Shown piece by piece: positions 31,558-40,754 of a stretch of 64,000 nucleotides of DNA. Location of the stretch: the NCBI GenBank assembly GCA_016744775.1, contig JADGDS010000007.1:1-64000 (forward strand), in the 5' to 3' direction. Below the pieces are notes generated by a model that saw only the letters and a program-made list of their open reading frames with translations, made no database searches and was not told where the DNA came from. The stretch's first letter is position 1. Each line of letters begins with the position of its first letter. The stretch comes from Candidatus Marithrix sp. (GTDB taxonomy: Bacteria > Pseudomonadota > Gammaproteobacteria > Beggiatoales > Beggiatoaceae). The position numbers and the translations under genes were made by a program.

Positions 31558-32049
31558 TTAATCTTGTTCTCCTGATAATTTTAAAGCTTCATTGATTAAT
31601 CTACTATTAATACGCAAACCAACATCCTGTAACTTTATGACTAATGGTTTTAATTGTGCAATTTTTCCCATTTTTTTTGCTAATAGAAGAACTCCTAAAG
31701 TGCCTCTAACTTTGATTTTTAAAGTGCAAGCACAGTTTCTAGCGGCTCTATCATCTACAATGGCAATATAATTAGGATGAGTTTTTATATACGAGAATAC
31801 TTCACTTTCTCCTAAGCCTAAACCCCATACTGATATTGTTGAATGAATTTTGCCAATATCTTGCACCCAGTTTTTGCCTTGATGTTCTAACCAACGTCTA
31901 GCGACATCATTTTTTGCACCTTGTAGAATTTCTTGGGCAACACCAGCAGGAATCACCATTTCATCAGATAATTCATGTAATAATTCAACTTGTCCAATTT
32001 TGGAAAGTAAAATTAGCGGAGAAGTATCTATCACCCAACATCTAGTCAT
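31558..32049 (-). CDS. PIN-domain toxin-like protein (DUF3368)
   Basis: 163 residues, with the PIN start VIDTSPLILLSKIGQVELL (catalytic Asp 8), Glu in LGLGESEVFSY and Asp in AIVDDRAARNCA. These are the acidic residues of PIN nucleases of the DUF3368 group, which act as RNA-cleaving toxins or relatives. The start overlaps the UPF0175 gene by 8 nt. The pair behaves as a type II toxin-antitoxin unit by organisation and is enclosed by 35-bp direct repeats between gyrB and a fic remnant. Confidence 0.88.
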   Translation of the reverse strand: MTRCWVIDTSPLILLSKIGQVELLHELSDEMVIPAGVAQEILQGAKNDVARRWLEHQGKNWVQDIGKIHSTISVWGLGLGESEVFSYIKTHPNYIAIVDDRAARNCACTLKIKVRGTLGVLLLAKKMGKIAQLKPLVIKLQDVGLRINSRLINEALKLSGEQD

Positions 32050-32299
32050 CTTCTAAAAATTCCGCTGCTAATTCTTTTGGTGTCATCTGAATAGGCGAAA
32101 CTTGAAAATTTGATAATGAATCAATAAATTCTTGGCGACTAATACCTGCCAATTCTGCTGCTTTAGCTTGAGAAATTTTGCCTATCTCAAACCATTTTAC
32201 TGCCGCTGCTAGACGCATTTCTTTAATGAAATTATTTGGATTGGTACGCAAAATAGGAAAAACTTCTTCAGGTAAATCTATTGTAAGTTGTATTGACAT
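32042..32299 (-). CDS. UPF0175-family antitoxin-like protein
   Basis: 85 residues. IRLAAAVKWFE-type text (EMRLAAAVKWFEIGKISQAKAAELAGISRQEFIDSL) is the UPF0175 signature and contains a short helix-turn-helix. This family is regularly found just upstream of DUF3368 PIN proteins and is taken as their antitoxin and repressor. The 8-nt overlap with the toxin gene supports coupling. Confidence 0.85.
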   Translation of the reverse strand: MSIQLTIDLPEEVFPILRTNPNNFIKEMRLAAAVKWFEIGKISQAKAAELAGISRQEFIDSLSNFQVSPIQMTPKELAAEFLEDD

Positions 32300-32320
32300 T
32301 TTTAGATACCCTCTTTTAAC

Positions 32321-32355
32321 AATCAGACTATTTTAGCATTTTTTAGCATAAAAAG
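32321..32355. repeat. 35-bp direct repeat, distal copy
   Basis: Perfect copy of 31473-31507, 22 nt upstream of the antitoxin start. Confidence 0.9.
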
Positions 32356-32390
32356 TTCAATTATAACAGTAATTATTGTATAATTTTAAT

Positions 32391-32739
32391 ATGACAACAA
32401 AACAATTCAAATTTAATCAATGAACAACAAGCTATTCATACTTATACCAAATTGCACTTAGCTTTCACTTCGATTCATCCTTTTTTCGATGGAAATGGTA
32501 GAATGGCTCGCTTGCTAGCAAACATTCCATTACTCAAAAACGGCTTTCTTCCCATAGTCGTAAACAATAAAAACAGAGAAGACTATTTGCAAGCTTTGTC
32601 AAAATATGATTTATCAGCACCGATTTTGAATCAAAAAACAACAGAATTAGTTATTGAAAATTCAGCCTTTGAAAGTCTAAAAAACTTTTTTGAACAACAA
32701 TATGTAAATACCAAAAAGCTGCTAGAGGAAATAATATAA
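32391..32739 (+). pseudogene. Fragment of a Fic-family AMP-transferase gene
   Basis: From about 32400 to the stop at 32739 one frame reads HTYTKLHLAFTSIHPFFDGN and continues GRMARLLANIPLL, the Fic active-site motif HPFxDGNGRxxR. The upstream two thirds of a Fic protein (~200 residues) are missing. An ATG at 32391 opens a different frame that stops after ten codons (MTTKQFKFNQ); a single frameshift would join it to the Fic frame. This looks like a gene that lost its middle and N-terminus. A complete Fic gene of another subtype is at 52998. Confidence 0.8.
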
Positions 32740-32835
32740 CAACTGATATTGAGTACATTTTATAGCTTTCTGTCATCATAACTACATATATGATATATAT
32801 ACTATATTACTATTCTTATAAAAAAAGGTACAACT

Positions 32836-33783
32836 ATGGCAAAAATGTCTTATATTGGCGTTATTGAACGCTATCATGAATTACAAAATGATATTGAAGA
32901 ATTACTAATTTCAATTATTACTGGCATTGCTGAAACTAAAATCTTTACAGATGAGACTAAATTACCTAAAGTAATTACATCTATTGAACAAAAATATCCT
33001 TTTGTTGATGTCATTTATACCTTAGACAATCAAGGTCTTCAAACCAGTGAAAATATTGATAATCAAGGAAAATCTCTGCGTGGTAGAAAAAGTAAAGGTA
33101 CTGATCGTAGTCTGCGCCCTTACTATCAAATGGCTATTAAGTCAGATGAATCCGCGCTTATTAGTAAACCTTATCTATCAAATGCTAGTCGTAATCTTTG
33201 TATTTCCGCCATTGTGCGTTGTACTGGTAAAACAGAGGAATGTTCAGGAGATTATTTAGTAGTAGATTTTGATCTGAATGAAGTTATAGAATTTTTAATG
33301 GGAGATAGTCTAAGACTTCGTTTTCATCCATTTTTTAAATTGATTTATACAGTCATTAGCTTTGGACTGTTTGGAGTTGTACTGCTTTTATTATTTTCAG
33401 CCTTTCATGAAATTTGGGAAATCATAATTTCTACTAATGAGTCAAATTATCTAAAACCATTTCATGTCATTATATTTTTAACCTTAGCCTTAGCAGTATT
33501 TGATCTAGGTAAAACCATTCTGGAAGAAGAAGTGCTGATGCACAAGGATATATTTAGGCATAGTTCAACGCGCCGCACAATAACACGTTTTATAGCGGCA
33601 ATTCTAATTGCTGTTTCGATTGAAAGTTTACTAACGATGTTTAAAGCGGCTATGAGTGATTCCCATAATGCGATAATTCCTGCTGTCTGGATGATGTTTG
33701 CAGCAGTAGGTTTACTTGTGGGATTGGGAATTTATGTATATTTAGGTGCTAAAGCTGAAAGTATATTAAAGCAAAAAGAATAG
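32836..33783 (+). CDS. Membrane protein with PDC-type sensor domain
   Basis: 315 residues. The N-terminal ~155 residues are a PDC/Cache-like sensor (YPFVDVIYTLDNQGLQ, RSLRPYYQMA, then SKPYLSNASRNLCISAIVR and YLVVDFDLNEV), the fold that binds small ligands. Four hydrophobic helices follow at about 172-195, 213-232, 250-270 and 282-303, with a short basic tail. There is no signal peptide before the sensor, which would place it in the cytoplasm, and no output domain is attached. It may pass the signal to a partner. Ribosome site aaaaaaggt is good; a second Met at residue 4 is possible. Confidence 0.78.
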   Translation: MAKMSYIGVIERYHELQNDIEELLISIITGIAETKIFTDETKLPKVITSIEQKYPFVDVIYTLDNQGLQTSENIDNQGKSLRGRKSKGTDRSLRPYYQMAIKSDESALISKPYLSNASRNLCISAIVRCTGKTEECSGDYLVVDFDLNEVIEFLMGDSLRLRFHPFFKLIYTVISFGLFGVVLLLLFSAFHEIWEIIISTNESNYLKPFHVIIFLTLALAVFDLGKTILEEEVLMHKDIFRHSSTRRTITRFIAAILIAVSIESLLTMFKAAMSDSHNAIIPAVWMMFAAVGLLVGLGIYVYLGAKAESILKQKE

Positions 33784-33792
33784 ATTAAAAAT

Positions 33793-33819
33793 CTAGAATG
33801 TATAGCTTATACATTCTAG
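33793..33819 (+). terminator. 12-bp perfect stem after the PDC gene
   Basis: CTAGAATGTATA, loop GCT, TATACATTCTAG, ten nt after the stop. The T-run is weak and displaced. Confidence 0.6.
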
Positions 33820-33938
33820 GTACAAGATAATTTTGAAAGCTTTGGTAATTGCAAAATAACCCTAAATTCTTCTCATATCATAATGAAACTCAATTTCTGG
33901 AATATTCATTATTTTTAATTACACAGTTCTGGAAACAC

Positions 33939-34577
33939 TTAAATATAAATTTTATTATTTTCTAACATATTTAATAAAATAGTTATTATTTCATTTAATC
34001 TATCGGGAACGATATATTTTGTTAAGTCTCTTATAATTATTTTATTTTTTCTATCTAAGATTAGAAATCCCCATTCTGTTCCCATAGTTACAGCACCATA
34101 CAAGAATTCATTATTATTTTCGATAATTTTATCTAAAGCTATTAGTTCCATTGTTAATTGTTTAAAACCACCAACTTCTAAATCGTTATTTTTAGCTTCA
34201 ATAATAATAAATTGGGTTTTAGCTTCAATTAAATAGTCGAGTTTTCCCCTTAAATTTTCGCTATAATAAATATTCTCTTCAGAATGAACTTGAATATCTA
34301 TTAAATAAGATAATTTAAATAAAATAGGTGAAACTATAAATTCTCTTCTTGACATTTCAGTTTCAAATTTTGAAAACTTTGATGCTTGCTTAATGGTTTT
34401 TTTTAAGTCTTCTATATCTAAATTTTCATCAAGTTTTAAATTATATTTAACAAATTCTCTTTTATGCTTGTAATCAAATACCTCAATTAAACTCTCTGTA
34501 TGAATATTTGATTTAAAATAATCACTAAAACTATAATTAGTTATTTCTTTTTCTACTTGCTTTCTGTTTAAAATCAT
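33939..34577 (-). CDS. PD-(D/E)xK nuclease-like protein
   Basis: The ATG at 34577 has AAGGA seven nt upstream and is preferred over the frame start at 34604. 212 residues. The central part LRGKLDYLIEAKTQFIIIEAKNND has the Asp...Glu-x-Lys layout of the PD-(D/E)xK nuclease core. This kind of small stand-alone protein is frequent in filamentous bacteria and of unknown role; it could be an inactive relative or part of a restriction or mobile element. No methylase or helicase is adjacent. Confidence 0.7.
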   Translation of the reverse strand: MILNRKQVEKEITNYSFSDYFKSNIHTESLIEVFDYKHKREFVKYNLKLDENLDIEDLKKTIKQASKFSKFETEMSRREFIVSPILFKLSYLIDIQVHSEENIYYSENLRGKLDYLIEAKTQFIIIEAKNNDLEVGGFKQLTMELIALDKIIENNNEFLYGAVTMGTEWGFLILDRKNKIIIRDLTKYIVPDRLNEIITILLNMLENNKIYI

Positions 34578-35088
34578 TATTTTATCCTTAAAAATAAACG
34601 ACATCGTTTGTATTTCAATGATACCATAAATATAAGTAAGTACTCAAGCATAAGTTTTAATGCTTTTTGGAGTTCAAAGCAAAGCTTTGTAAATTGCTTG
34701 GTTTTGTGACTGTGTATCACTTTGAACGAATTCTTGATAATTTTTGATTAAGTATTGATAAGTATATTTCATGGTATCATAATAACCATTACTAGTATAA
34801 GCTGAGGCTGTACTTATAGTTAAATAACTTGCTAATTACTGAATTATGGCGTAATATGTCCATATTAGCAATATGTTTAATTTCGGCTAATATCTCCATT
34901 ATTAAGATCAATCTTATACTTTAATTTCAATTGAATAACAATTTTTATTAATTTAGATAAAGAATTAACATATTGAAAATATAATGATGATTAAGCCATA
35001 TAATCATCAATAGCTTTATATATATTTTATATAATTTAACAGACGTATTCTTTGATTAGCAACCAGTGTTAAAATAAAGGAAAATAAT
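34578..35088. other. Long AT-rich upstream region of the CHAT operon
   Basis: About 510 nt without a credible gene. A degraded hairpin at about 34670-34693 (GGAGTTCAAAGCAAAGCTTT) resembles the element at 40710-40745 on the other side of the CHAT operon. The rest probably contains the operon promoter; no operator was recognised. Confidence 0.45.
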
Positions 35089-38000
35089 ATGAACATGCTC
35101 AAAACCATCACACTAGCCTTACTGCTAGTTACATCATCGCTAGTAGGTCTAAGAGCGGAAGAAGTTTCGCCCAATGATATAGATGACGCTACTTTAATAC
35201 AGTATGCCCTGCAATTACGGGAAACCAAGTCTGAATTATTTGCCGGGGCGCAAGGTGTTTTGGTGTTGGCTATAGCACCAGGCTCTCAAGCTAAGAAAAA
35301 AGGATTGCTACGTGGTGATATTATCATTGCCTATAATGGACAACCAGTAAAGTCAGCTGCGCAACTGTTTAGCACAATACAAGCTAATGCTGCTAAACCA
35401 CAGATAGAATTGCAATTTTTCCGTGCTGAAATTATAAAAGTGGTAGTATTACAAGGGGGGCAAATTGGTATCAACTTAGCAAATATAAAAAAAATTGATC
35501 AAATGACTCTTCTAGAACGTTTAGAGAAAGAAATTGAACAAGCATATCACGCTGCCAATTATGTTACAGCATTGAAAAAATTAAAAAATGGTTTACAACA
35601 AGCCTCTATATCGAATGATAAATATTACATAAGCCAGTTTCTTATCAATCTTGGTCATGTGTATCAAATTTTTAAGCAATATCAAAAAGCATTGGAACAT
35701 TATCAGCAAGCACTAGTAATTTTTCGTGAAATTAATGATCAGCGTGGAGAAAGTGCAGTTATTTACAATATTGGTCTTGTATATGAAAACCTTTATCAAT
35801 ACCAAAAATCTTCAGATCATTATCAACAAGCTCTTGCCATTTACCAAAACTTAGGGAACAAAAGTAGACAAGCTTATATACTTAACAGTATTGCTACAAA
35901 CTATGATCGCGTTGGACAATATGCAAAAGCATTAGAATATTATCAGCAGTCATTAACTCTTTGCCGCACAATAAAAAATAAACAAGAGGAAAGCAATAAC
36001 CTGACAGATATTGGTGTAGTTTACGGACATATTGGACAATATCAAAAATCAATAAAATATTTTAAACAAGCCTTAACTATTCATCAAAATATTGCTGACA
36101 AACATGGGATGGGCTATGATTTCAATAATATTGGTACAGCATATCATAAACTTGGAAAAAGAAAAAAATCCTTAGAATATTATAAGCAAGCCTTAACAAT
36201 TTTTAATGACATTGGTGATAGATCTGGAGTAGAAAAGACAAATATTAATATTGTTATGGTAAAATTTGAATTAGAACGTTCCCCTAATTTATTTGAGTAT
36301 GTCGATCAAACAGAAGAAGCATTAAAATCCCTTGAAGAATCTTTAGCTTTTGCAAAAGAAGCCAATGATAAATATCTCATATCAAGAATTCTATTTAAGA
36401 TGGGTCTTTTTTTTCTGGCTCAAAGTAGATATCGAACCTCTTTAACCTATTTTGAAGAAGCTTTAACAATACAGGGGGAAATCGCTGATAAAATTGGTCA
36501 AATTATGACTATGGCTAGGATAGGTTATGTAAAGGCTTTTTTTAAAAAATATGAATCTGCGATTCAACATTATGAACAAGCAATTGATAATTTAGAAAAA
36601 TTACGTTACAGATTGAAAGAAAAAGAACACCAGCTATATTTTCAACAAAATAAATTACATATCTATGATGAATTTATTGCCCTGTTGCAATCTCTCCACC
36701 TCAACGACCCGACAAAAGGCTATGACCGTAAAGCCATAGAAATCTTTGAACGCAAACAAGGGCGCGTGTCTTTAGAAGAAATAGGTCAAAGTGGCGCATG
36801 GCGATTTGCAGGTGTACCAAAGGAAACTTCAGAAAAAGATAGATATCTGACGCGACAAATTGCAGAGACTCGCAAAAATTACACAGAAGCTTTGAATCAA
36901 GGTAAAGACTCTAAACCACATTACCATAAACTTAAAAATTTGCAAGTTAAACAAGCAATTTTTGAAAAAGAACTACAAAAAAATTATCCTGCTTATTACG
37001 CCCTAAAATACCCTAAACCAGTAGCTTTGAAAAGCTTACAAAATGGTGTTTTACAAGCTAATGAATTTTTGCTAATATATAATGTAAGGAAAGAAACCAC
37101 TGATTTATGGATTATCAACAAACACCAATTTCAAATGTTCACCCTAGAGCTAAGCGAAGAAGAACTTAAAGCCAAAGTCAAGGCTTTCCTAGCCGGTCCT
37201 AACAGTTTGATTGAAGCTATTAAAACCTTGCCATATTGGGAAATATCTGATTTAGCAGAAGAGAACTTACCTGCCATACATCAAGCCAGTTATGACTTGT
37301 ACCGACTACTTATTCCTGAAAAAGCGAAAACCTTACTCAAAGACGCTCGCACCTTATACATCGTACCTACCGGACCACTTTATGGTTTACCGTTTGGTGC
37401 TTTGGATACTCATAATCCAGATCAACACAAAAGGCCCCATTATTTTATCCAAGATTATCCCATTGCTTATTTGTCTTCCGCGTCGCTGCTCAAAACCATA
37501 CGCGATACAGAACGCAAAAAAAGTGATCGTTATCCATTTTTGGCGTTTGCTGATCCAATATATCCTCAAACTTGTTCTTTAAAATCTGCGGATGCCACAC
37601 AAGCGATTCAAGCCGCACGAACTCAAGCATATTTAAAATTAGCTGGTAGCGAAACTGAAGGCTGTTTTAAAAAATTGCCCGAAACCGGAAAACAAGCCCA
37701 AGAAATTCAACAATTGCTCCAAGCACCCTTAAATACTAAACCGTTGCAATTGCGTGACAAGGCTTCTCGCAGTAATGTATTTAAGTTTAGTAACAATAAA
37801 CGCTTAGACGACTATCAATACGTGTTATTTGCCGCTCATGCGGTATTGCCCAATGAAATAACTCACATCAACCAACCGGCTATAGTGTTATCCAATCCAG
37901 ACACTGAAGGCTATTTGACAATGGCAGATGCCTTTGCTTTAGACATGAATGCCGACTTCGTGATGTTATCGGCTTGCAACACGGGGCGTGGTAAAAATAT

Positions 38001-38259
38001 CAGAGGCGAAGGTGTACGTGGCTTAACTCGTGCCTTTATGTATGCTGGTACACCCGCAGTCTCCGTATCATTATGGTCAGTAGAATCAAGATCCACCAAA
38101 GCATTAAGCATAAATTTATTCAAATATCTCCAAGCCGGCAAATCCTTAGCACAAGCGTTACGGCAAAGTAAGTTGGATTTAATGGCAGATGAAGATAGGG
38201 ATATGTACCAGCACCCTTACTTTTGGGCACCGTTTGTGGTGTTTGGGGATGGAAATTAA
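35089..38259 (+). CDS. Exported PDZ-TPR-CHAT (caspase-like) protein
   Basis: 1056 residues. A signal peptide (1-23, MNMLKTITLALLLVTSSLVG) is followed by a PDZ domain at about 50-125 (GVLVLAIAPGSQAKKKGLLR, GDIIIAYNGQPV). About nine TPR units span ~145-500, with the repeating G-x-x-Y-x-x-x-G-x-Y-x-x-A-x-x-Y-Y pattern, then a helical linker. The CHAT protease domain covers ~690-1056. His 917 (FAAHAVLP) and Cys 963 (LSACNTGRG) form the caspase-type dyad. CHAT proteases include separases and the TPR-CHAT protease of type III-E CRISPR, but a Sec signal and PDZ domain mean this one works in the periplasm. It is followed by CHASE2 and secreted-partner genes. A truncated homologue of its N-terminus is at 62817. 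Confidence 0.93.
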   Translation: MNMLKTITLALLLVTSSLVGLRAEEVSPNDIDDATLIQYALQLRETKSELFAGAQGVLVLAIAPGSQAKKKGLLRGDIIIAYNGQPVKSAAQLFSTIQANAAKPQIELQFFRAEIIKVVVLQGGQIGINLANIKKIDQMTLLERLEKEIEQAYHAANYVTALKKLKNGLQQASISNDKYYISQFLINLGHVYQIFKQYQKALEHYQQALVIFREINDQRGESAVIYNIGLVYENLYQYQKSSDHYQQALAIYQNLGNKSRQAYILNSIATNYDRVGQYAKALEYYQQSLTLCRTIKNKQEESNNLTDIGVVYGHIGQYQKSIKYFKQALTIHQNIADKHGMGYDFNNIGTAYHKLGKRKKSLEYYKQALTIFNDIGDRSGVEKTNINIVMVKFELERSPNLFEYVDQTEEALKSLEESLAFAKEANDKYLISRILFKMGLFFLAQSRYRTSLTYFEEALTIQGEIADKIGQIMTMARIGYVKAFFKKYESAIQHYEQAIDNLEKLRYRLKEKEHQLYFQQNKLHIYDEFIALLQSLHLNDPTKGYDRKAIEIFERKQGRVSLEEIGQSGAWRFAGVPKETSEKDRYLTRQIAETRKNYTEALNQGKDSKPHYHKLKNLQVKQAIFEKELQKNYPAYYALKYPKPVALKSLQNGVLQANEFLLIYNVRKETTDLWIINKHQFQMFTLELSEEELKAKVKAFLAGPNSLIEAIKTLPYWEISDLAEENLPAIHQASYDLYRLLIPEKAKTLLKDARTLYIVPTGPLYGLPFGALDTHNPDQHKRPHYFIQDYPIAYLSSASLLKTIRDTERKKSDRYPFLAFADPIYPQTCSLKSADATQAIQAARTQAYLKLAGSETEGCFKKLPETGKQAQEIQQLLQAPLNTKPLQLRDKASRSNVFKFSNNKRLDDYQYVLFAAHAVLPNEITHINQPAIVLSNPDTEGYLTMADAFALDMNADFVMLSACNTGRGKNIRGEGVRGLTRAFMYAGTPAVSVSLWSVESRSTKALSINLFKYLQAGKSLAQALRQSKLDLMADEDRDMYQHPYFWAPFVVFGDGN

Positions 38260-38291
38260 AATTAACATAATTTATCAAGATAAATAAAAAT

Positions 38292-39761
38292 ATGTCAAAT
38301 TTTTTCAAATTAATTATTTTAATATTTCTTTTTGTGTGGGGTTTTAAAAGAATATGGAATTGGATTATGTATCGCATACAGCCAAAAAATATAAGGTTTC
38401 TGTGGTTGTATAGCCTAAATAAATTATGGCTTAAGCCCCAAGATTCTTATATTCGCCGTTTCATGATTTATATGCTGGTAGGCTTAGGCATTTTTTTATT
38501 AGTATTCTTTTTTCGTAATACAGCTATTTTTAAGGGAATAGAAAATGAAGGCATCGACACATTAATGCAGATTCGGCAGGAAATGATTCCTTCCAATCCA
38601 ACTATTCCATCTTTTGTGTTGTTAGATATTGATGATAATACCCATCAAGCATGGAATGAGCCTATGTTTACACCACGTGATCGTGTGCTGAATTTAATTA
38701 CTTCCGCAGTTAATGCTGAAGCGCGTTTAGTGATAGTTGATATTGATTTAAGTAGAAAAACACCTATGGACGGCTTGGAAAAATATACAAAAGGCTTAAA
38801 ACATCATCCTTATGATCAAGCTTTATTTGATTATTTGAGTGCTTATAAAGCTGCTTGTTTACATAAACCATGTCCACCTATTATTCTAGCTCGAACTTTA
38901 AAATCAAGTTCTTCATCTATCCACAACACTCGCCCCAGCTTTTTAGATGAGGCGGTTAACAAATCGAAACCTTATGTACAATGGGCTTCAACATTATTTT
39001 TTCGTGATGAAGATACTATACGGCATTGGAGCTTATGGCAACCTGCTTGCTCCGTTCAACAACCGACAGTTATTCCATCTATTCAATTATTAGCAGCCGG
39101 ATTAATTCGCAATGGTATTAAGCATCAAACAGCCGGTTTGAAACAAGAATTGCAATATTTTCAGCCTCAAGACTGTTTTGGTACAGCAACAAAACACTTG
39201 CCACCAGAAAATATTAAGATTGGTAAACTCACTGTAAACACTGGACAGCATGGTATTCAGCAACGAATTATGTTTAGTATTCCGTGGAAAATTCACAATA
39301 ATAAGAACATAAAATATTCTTTGAAAGATAAAACTGGTAAAACAATTATTAGCATTTTTCCTGCGAAAGAATTTGCAAAATTACCCCTAACTGCTAATTT
39401 AGAAGCTCTCAAAAATAGCATTGTTGTTATTGGAGGCAGTTATAGTGGAGGGCATGATATCCATTTAACACCCTTGGATGAAATGCCCGGTGCTCTGATA
39501 ATTATTAACGCCATTCATACTTTATTAGAATATGGAGAACTTCAACCATTACCTAATTGGTTAAAAATATTAATTTATTTCGCTTTGCTAGTGTTAAGTT
39601 GCTTAGTCTTGGCACGGTTTGGTTATGGGAGAGGTCTTATTATTCCATTTATATTAATCTTTGTCGTTTTGATACTTAGTAGCATTTTTTTATTTCATTA
39701 TGGTATCTGGTTAGATTTTATGTTACCATTATCTGTTCTTATGCAGTTATTACCATTGTAA
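38292..39761 (+). CDS. CHASE2-domain membrane protein without an output domain
   Basis: 489 residues. Helices lie near 3-22 and 55-75. A periplasmic CHASE2 sensor follows from about 80 to 415 (GIDTLMQIRQEM, PSFVLLDIDDNTHQAW, ARLVIVDIDLS, then IVVIGGSYSGGHDIHLTPLD near the end). Three C-terminal helices lie at about 420-485. No kinase, cyclase or GGDEF domain follows, unlike most CHASE2 proteins. It is 32 nt after the CHAT gene and 29 nt before the next gene, so it probably acts with the CHAT protease, as its membrane anchor, sensor or substrate. Confidence 0.88.
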   Translation: MSNFFKLIILIFLFVWGFKRIWNWIMYRIQPKNIRFLWLYSLNKLWLKPQDSYIRRFMIYMLVGLGIFLLVFFFRNTAIFKGIENEGIDTLMQIRQEMIPSNPTIPSFVLLDIDDNTHQAWNEPMFTPRDRVLNLITSAVNAEARLVIVDIDLSRKTPMDGLEKYTKGLKHHPYDQALFDYLSAYKAACLHKPCPPIILARTLKSSSSSIHNTRPSFLDEAVNKSKPYVQWASTLFFRDEDTIRHWSLWQPACSVQQPTVIPSIQLLAAGLIRNGIKHQTAGLKQELQYFQPQDCFGTATKHLPPENIKIGKLTVNTGQHGIQQRIMFSIPWKIHNNKNIKYSLKDKTGKTIISIFPAKEFAKLPLTANLEALKNSIVVIGGSYSGGHDIHLTPLDEMPGALIIINAIHTLLEYGELQPLPNWLKILIYFALLVLSCLVLARFGYGRGLIIPFILIFVVLILSSIFLFHYGIWLDFMLPLSVLMQLLPL

Positions 39762-39790
39762 ATGTAGAGACCAATTTTTTGGAGAAAATT

Positions 39791-40693
39791 ATGTCAATAT
39801 TAAAATATGTTATAGCCTATGTAGTTTTGCTAATTTCAATCGAGGTAAACGCCGCTTATATTGAAACGCTCAATGGTCTTCCTTCTGCGTTTCACATTGA
39901 GCGTCAAGCCAAAAAACTTAAAAAGATTGCCCCCTTTATGCCATTACAAGTCGGTGATAAAATCACCATTCGCAAGCCTACTCATAAATTTGAGCAGTTT
40001 CGTGACAAGGAAAATTTCATCACCCTAGCCTTAGATGATGGAAACTTTAAAACCCTGAAATACGCCGACACTCAGAAACAAGCATACACCATAACCGCAA
40101 GTTATTCCCCTAATATGGTAACTAATATTATGAATAACTTATATAAATGGTTTAATCGCTTGTGGAAAAACGATATTCAAACGGTGGAATTCCATATACA
40201 GGGCAACGAAGCCACTACCCGCCCAATATTCATGCGTTTATTTAAACGGAATAATGCCAAATTAATAGCCGGTGAGCGGAGATTACACTTAGCTTGGTAT
40301 GGTGGTAAACCGCCATATCGAGTACAAGTGTCTAAAATTGGAGCTAAAACTTGGTGGAATGAGAATAATATTGTCAATACAAAAATTACCTTGAAAAAAC
40401 AATTTATTACAGCAGGATGTTATAAAGTTGTAGTCAGTGATGCGCAAGGTAAAAAAGTCATCGGTAAATTTACTGCCGTTACCGACGTTCCGCCTTTATT
40501 CCAACATCCAGAAGCACAAGCCATTGAACGGAGCAATTTATCCGCATTATCTAAAAAAACTTTGCTGGCGGCTTGGTTAGCAAAACAAGGAGGGTGGTAT
40601 TTTGAGGCGTATCAACGAATTGCTTTGATAACGGAGTATTATCCTGCACGCTTGGTTAAGCAGGGATTAGAAAGAGGAAAACGTCCAAAGTAA
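39791..40693 (+). CDS. Secreted partner protein of the CHAT/CHASE2 operon
   Basis: The ATG at 39791 has GGAGAAAA just upstream; the TTG at 39779 lies inside that ribosome site. 300 residues, signal peptide 1-21 (ISIEVNA cut). Residues 30-65 (LPLQVGDKI-like text: MPLQVGDKITIRKP) recall FecR-type beta domains, and the middle (RLHLAWYGGKPPYRVQVSK) has an Ig-like look. The C-terminal 70 residues are helical. No catalytic motif was seen. FecR-like/CHASE2/CHAT neighbourhoods are, to my knowledge, common in cyanobacteria and Beggiatoaceae but uncharacterised. Confidence 0.72.
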   Translation: MSILKYVIAYVVLLISIEVNAAYIETLNGLPSAFHIERQAKKLKKIAPFMPLQVGDKITIRKPTHKFEQFRDKENFITLALDDGNFKTLKYADTQKQAYTITASYSPNMVTNIMNNLYKWFNRLWKNDIQTVEFHIQGNEATTRPIFMRLFKRNNAKLIAGERRLHLAWYGGKPPYRVQVSKIGAKTWWNENNIVNTKITLKKQFITAGCYKVVVSDAQGKKVIGKFTAVTDVPPLFQHPEAQAIERSNLSALSKKTLLAAWLAKQGGWYFEAYQRIALITEYYPARLVKQGLERGKRPK

Positions 40694-40709
40694 ATTGATT
40701 TTTATAAAA

Positions 40710-40745
40710 ATTGGAGTACAACAAAGCTACGCTTTGTACTCCAAT
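40710..40745. terminator. Hairpin ending the CHAT operon
   Basis: ATTGGAGTACA..AAAGC pairs with GCTTTGTACTCCAAT around a 3-nt loop with a 3-nt bulge on the left. It is followed by ACATTTTTATT. It lies between convergent genes and ends 9 nt from the ilvE stop. Confidence 0.65.
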
Positions 40746-40754
40746 ACATTTTTA

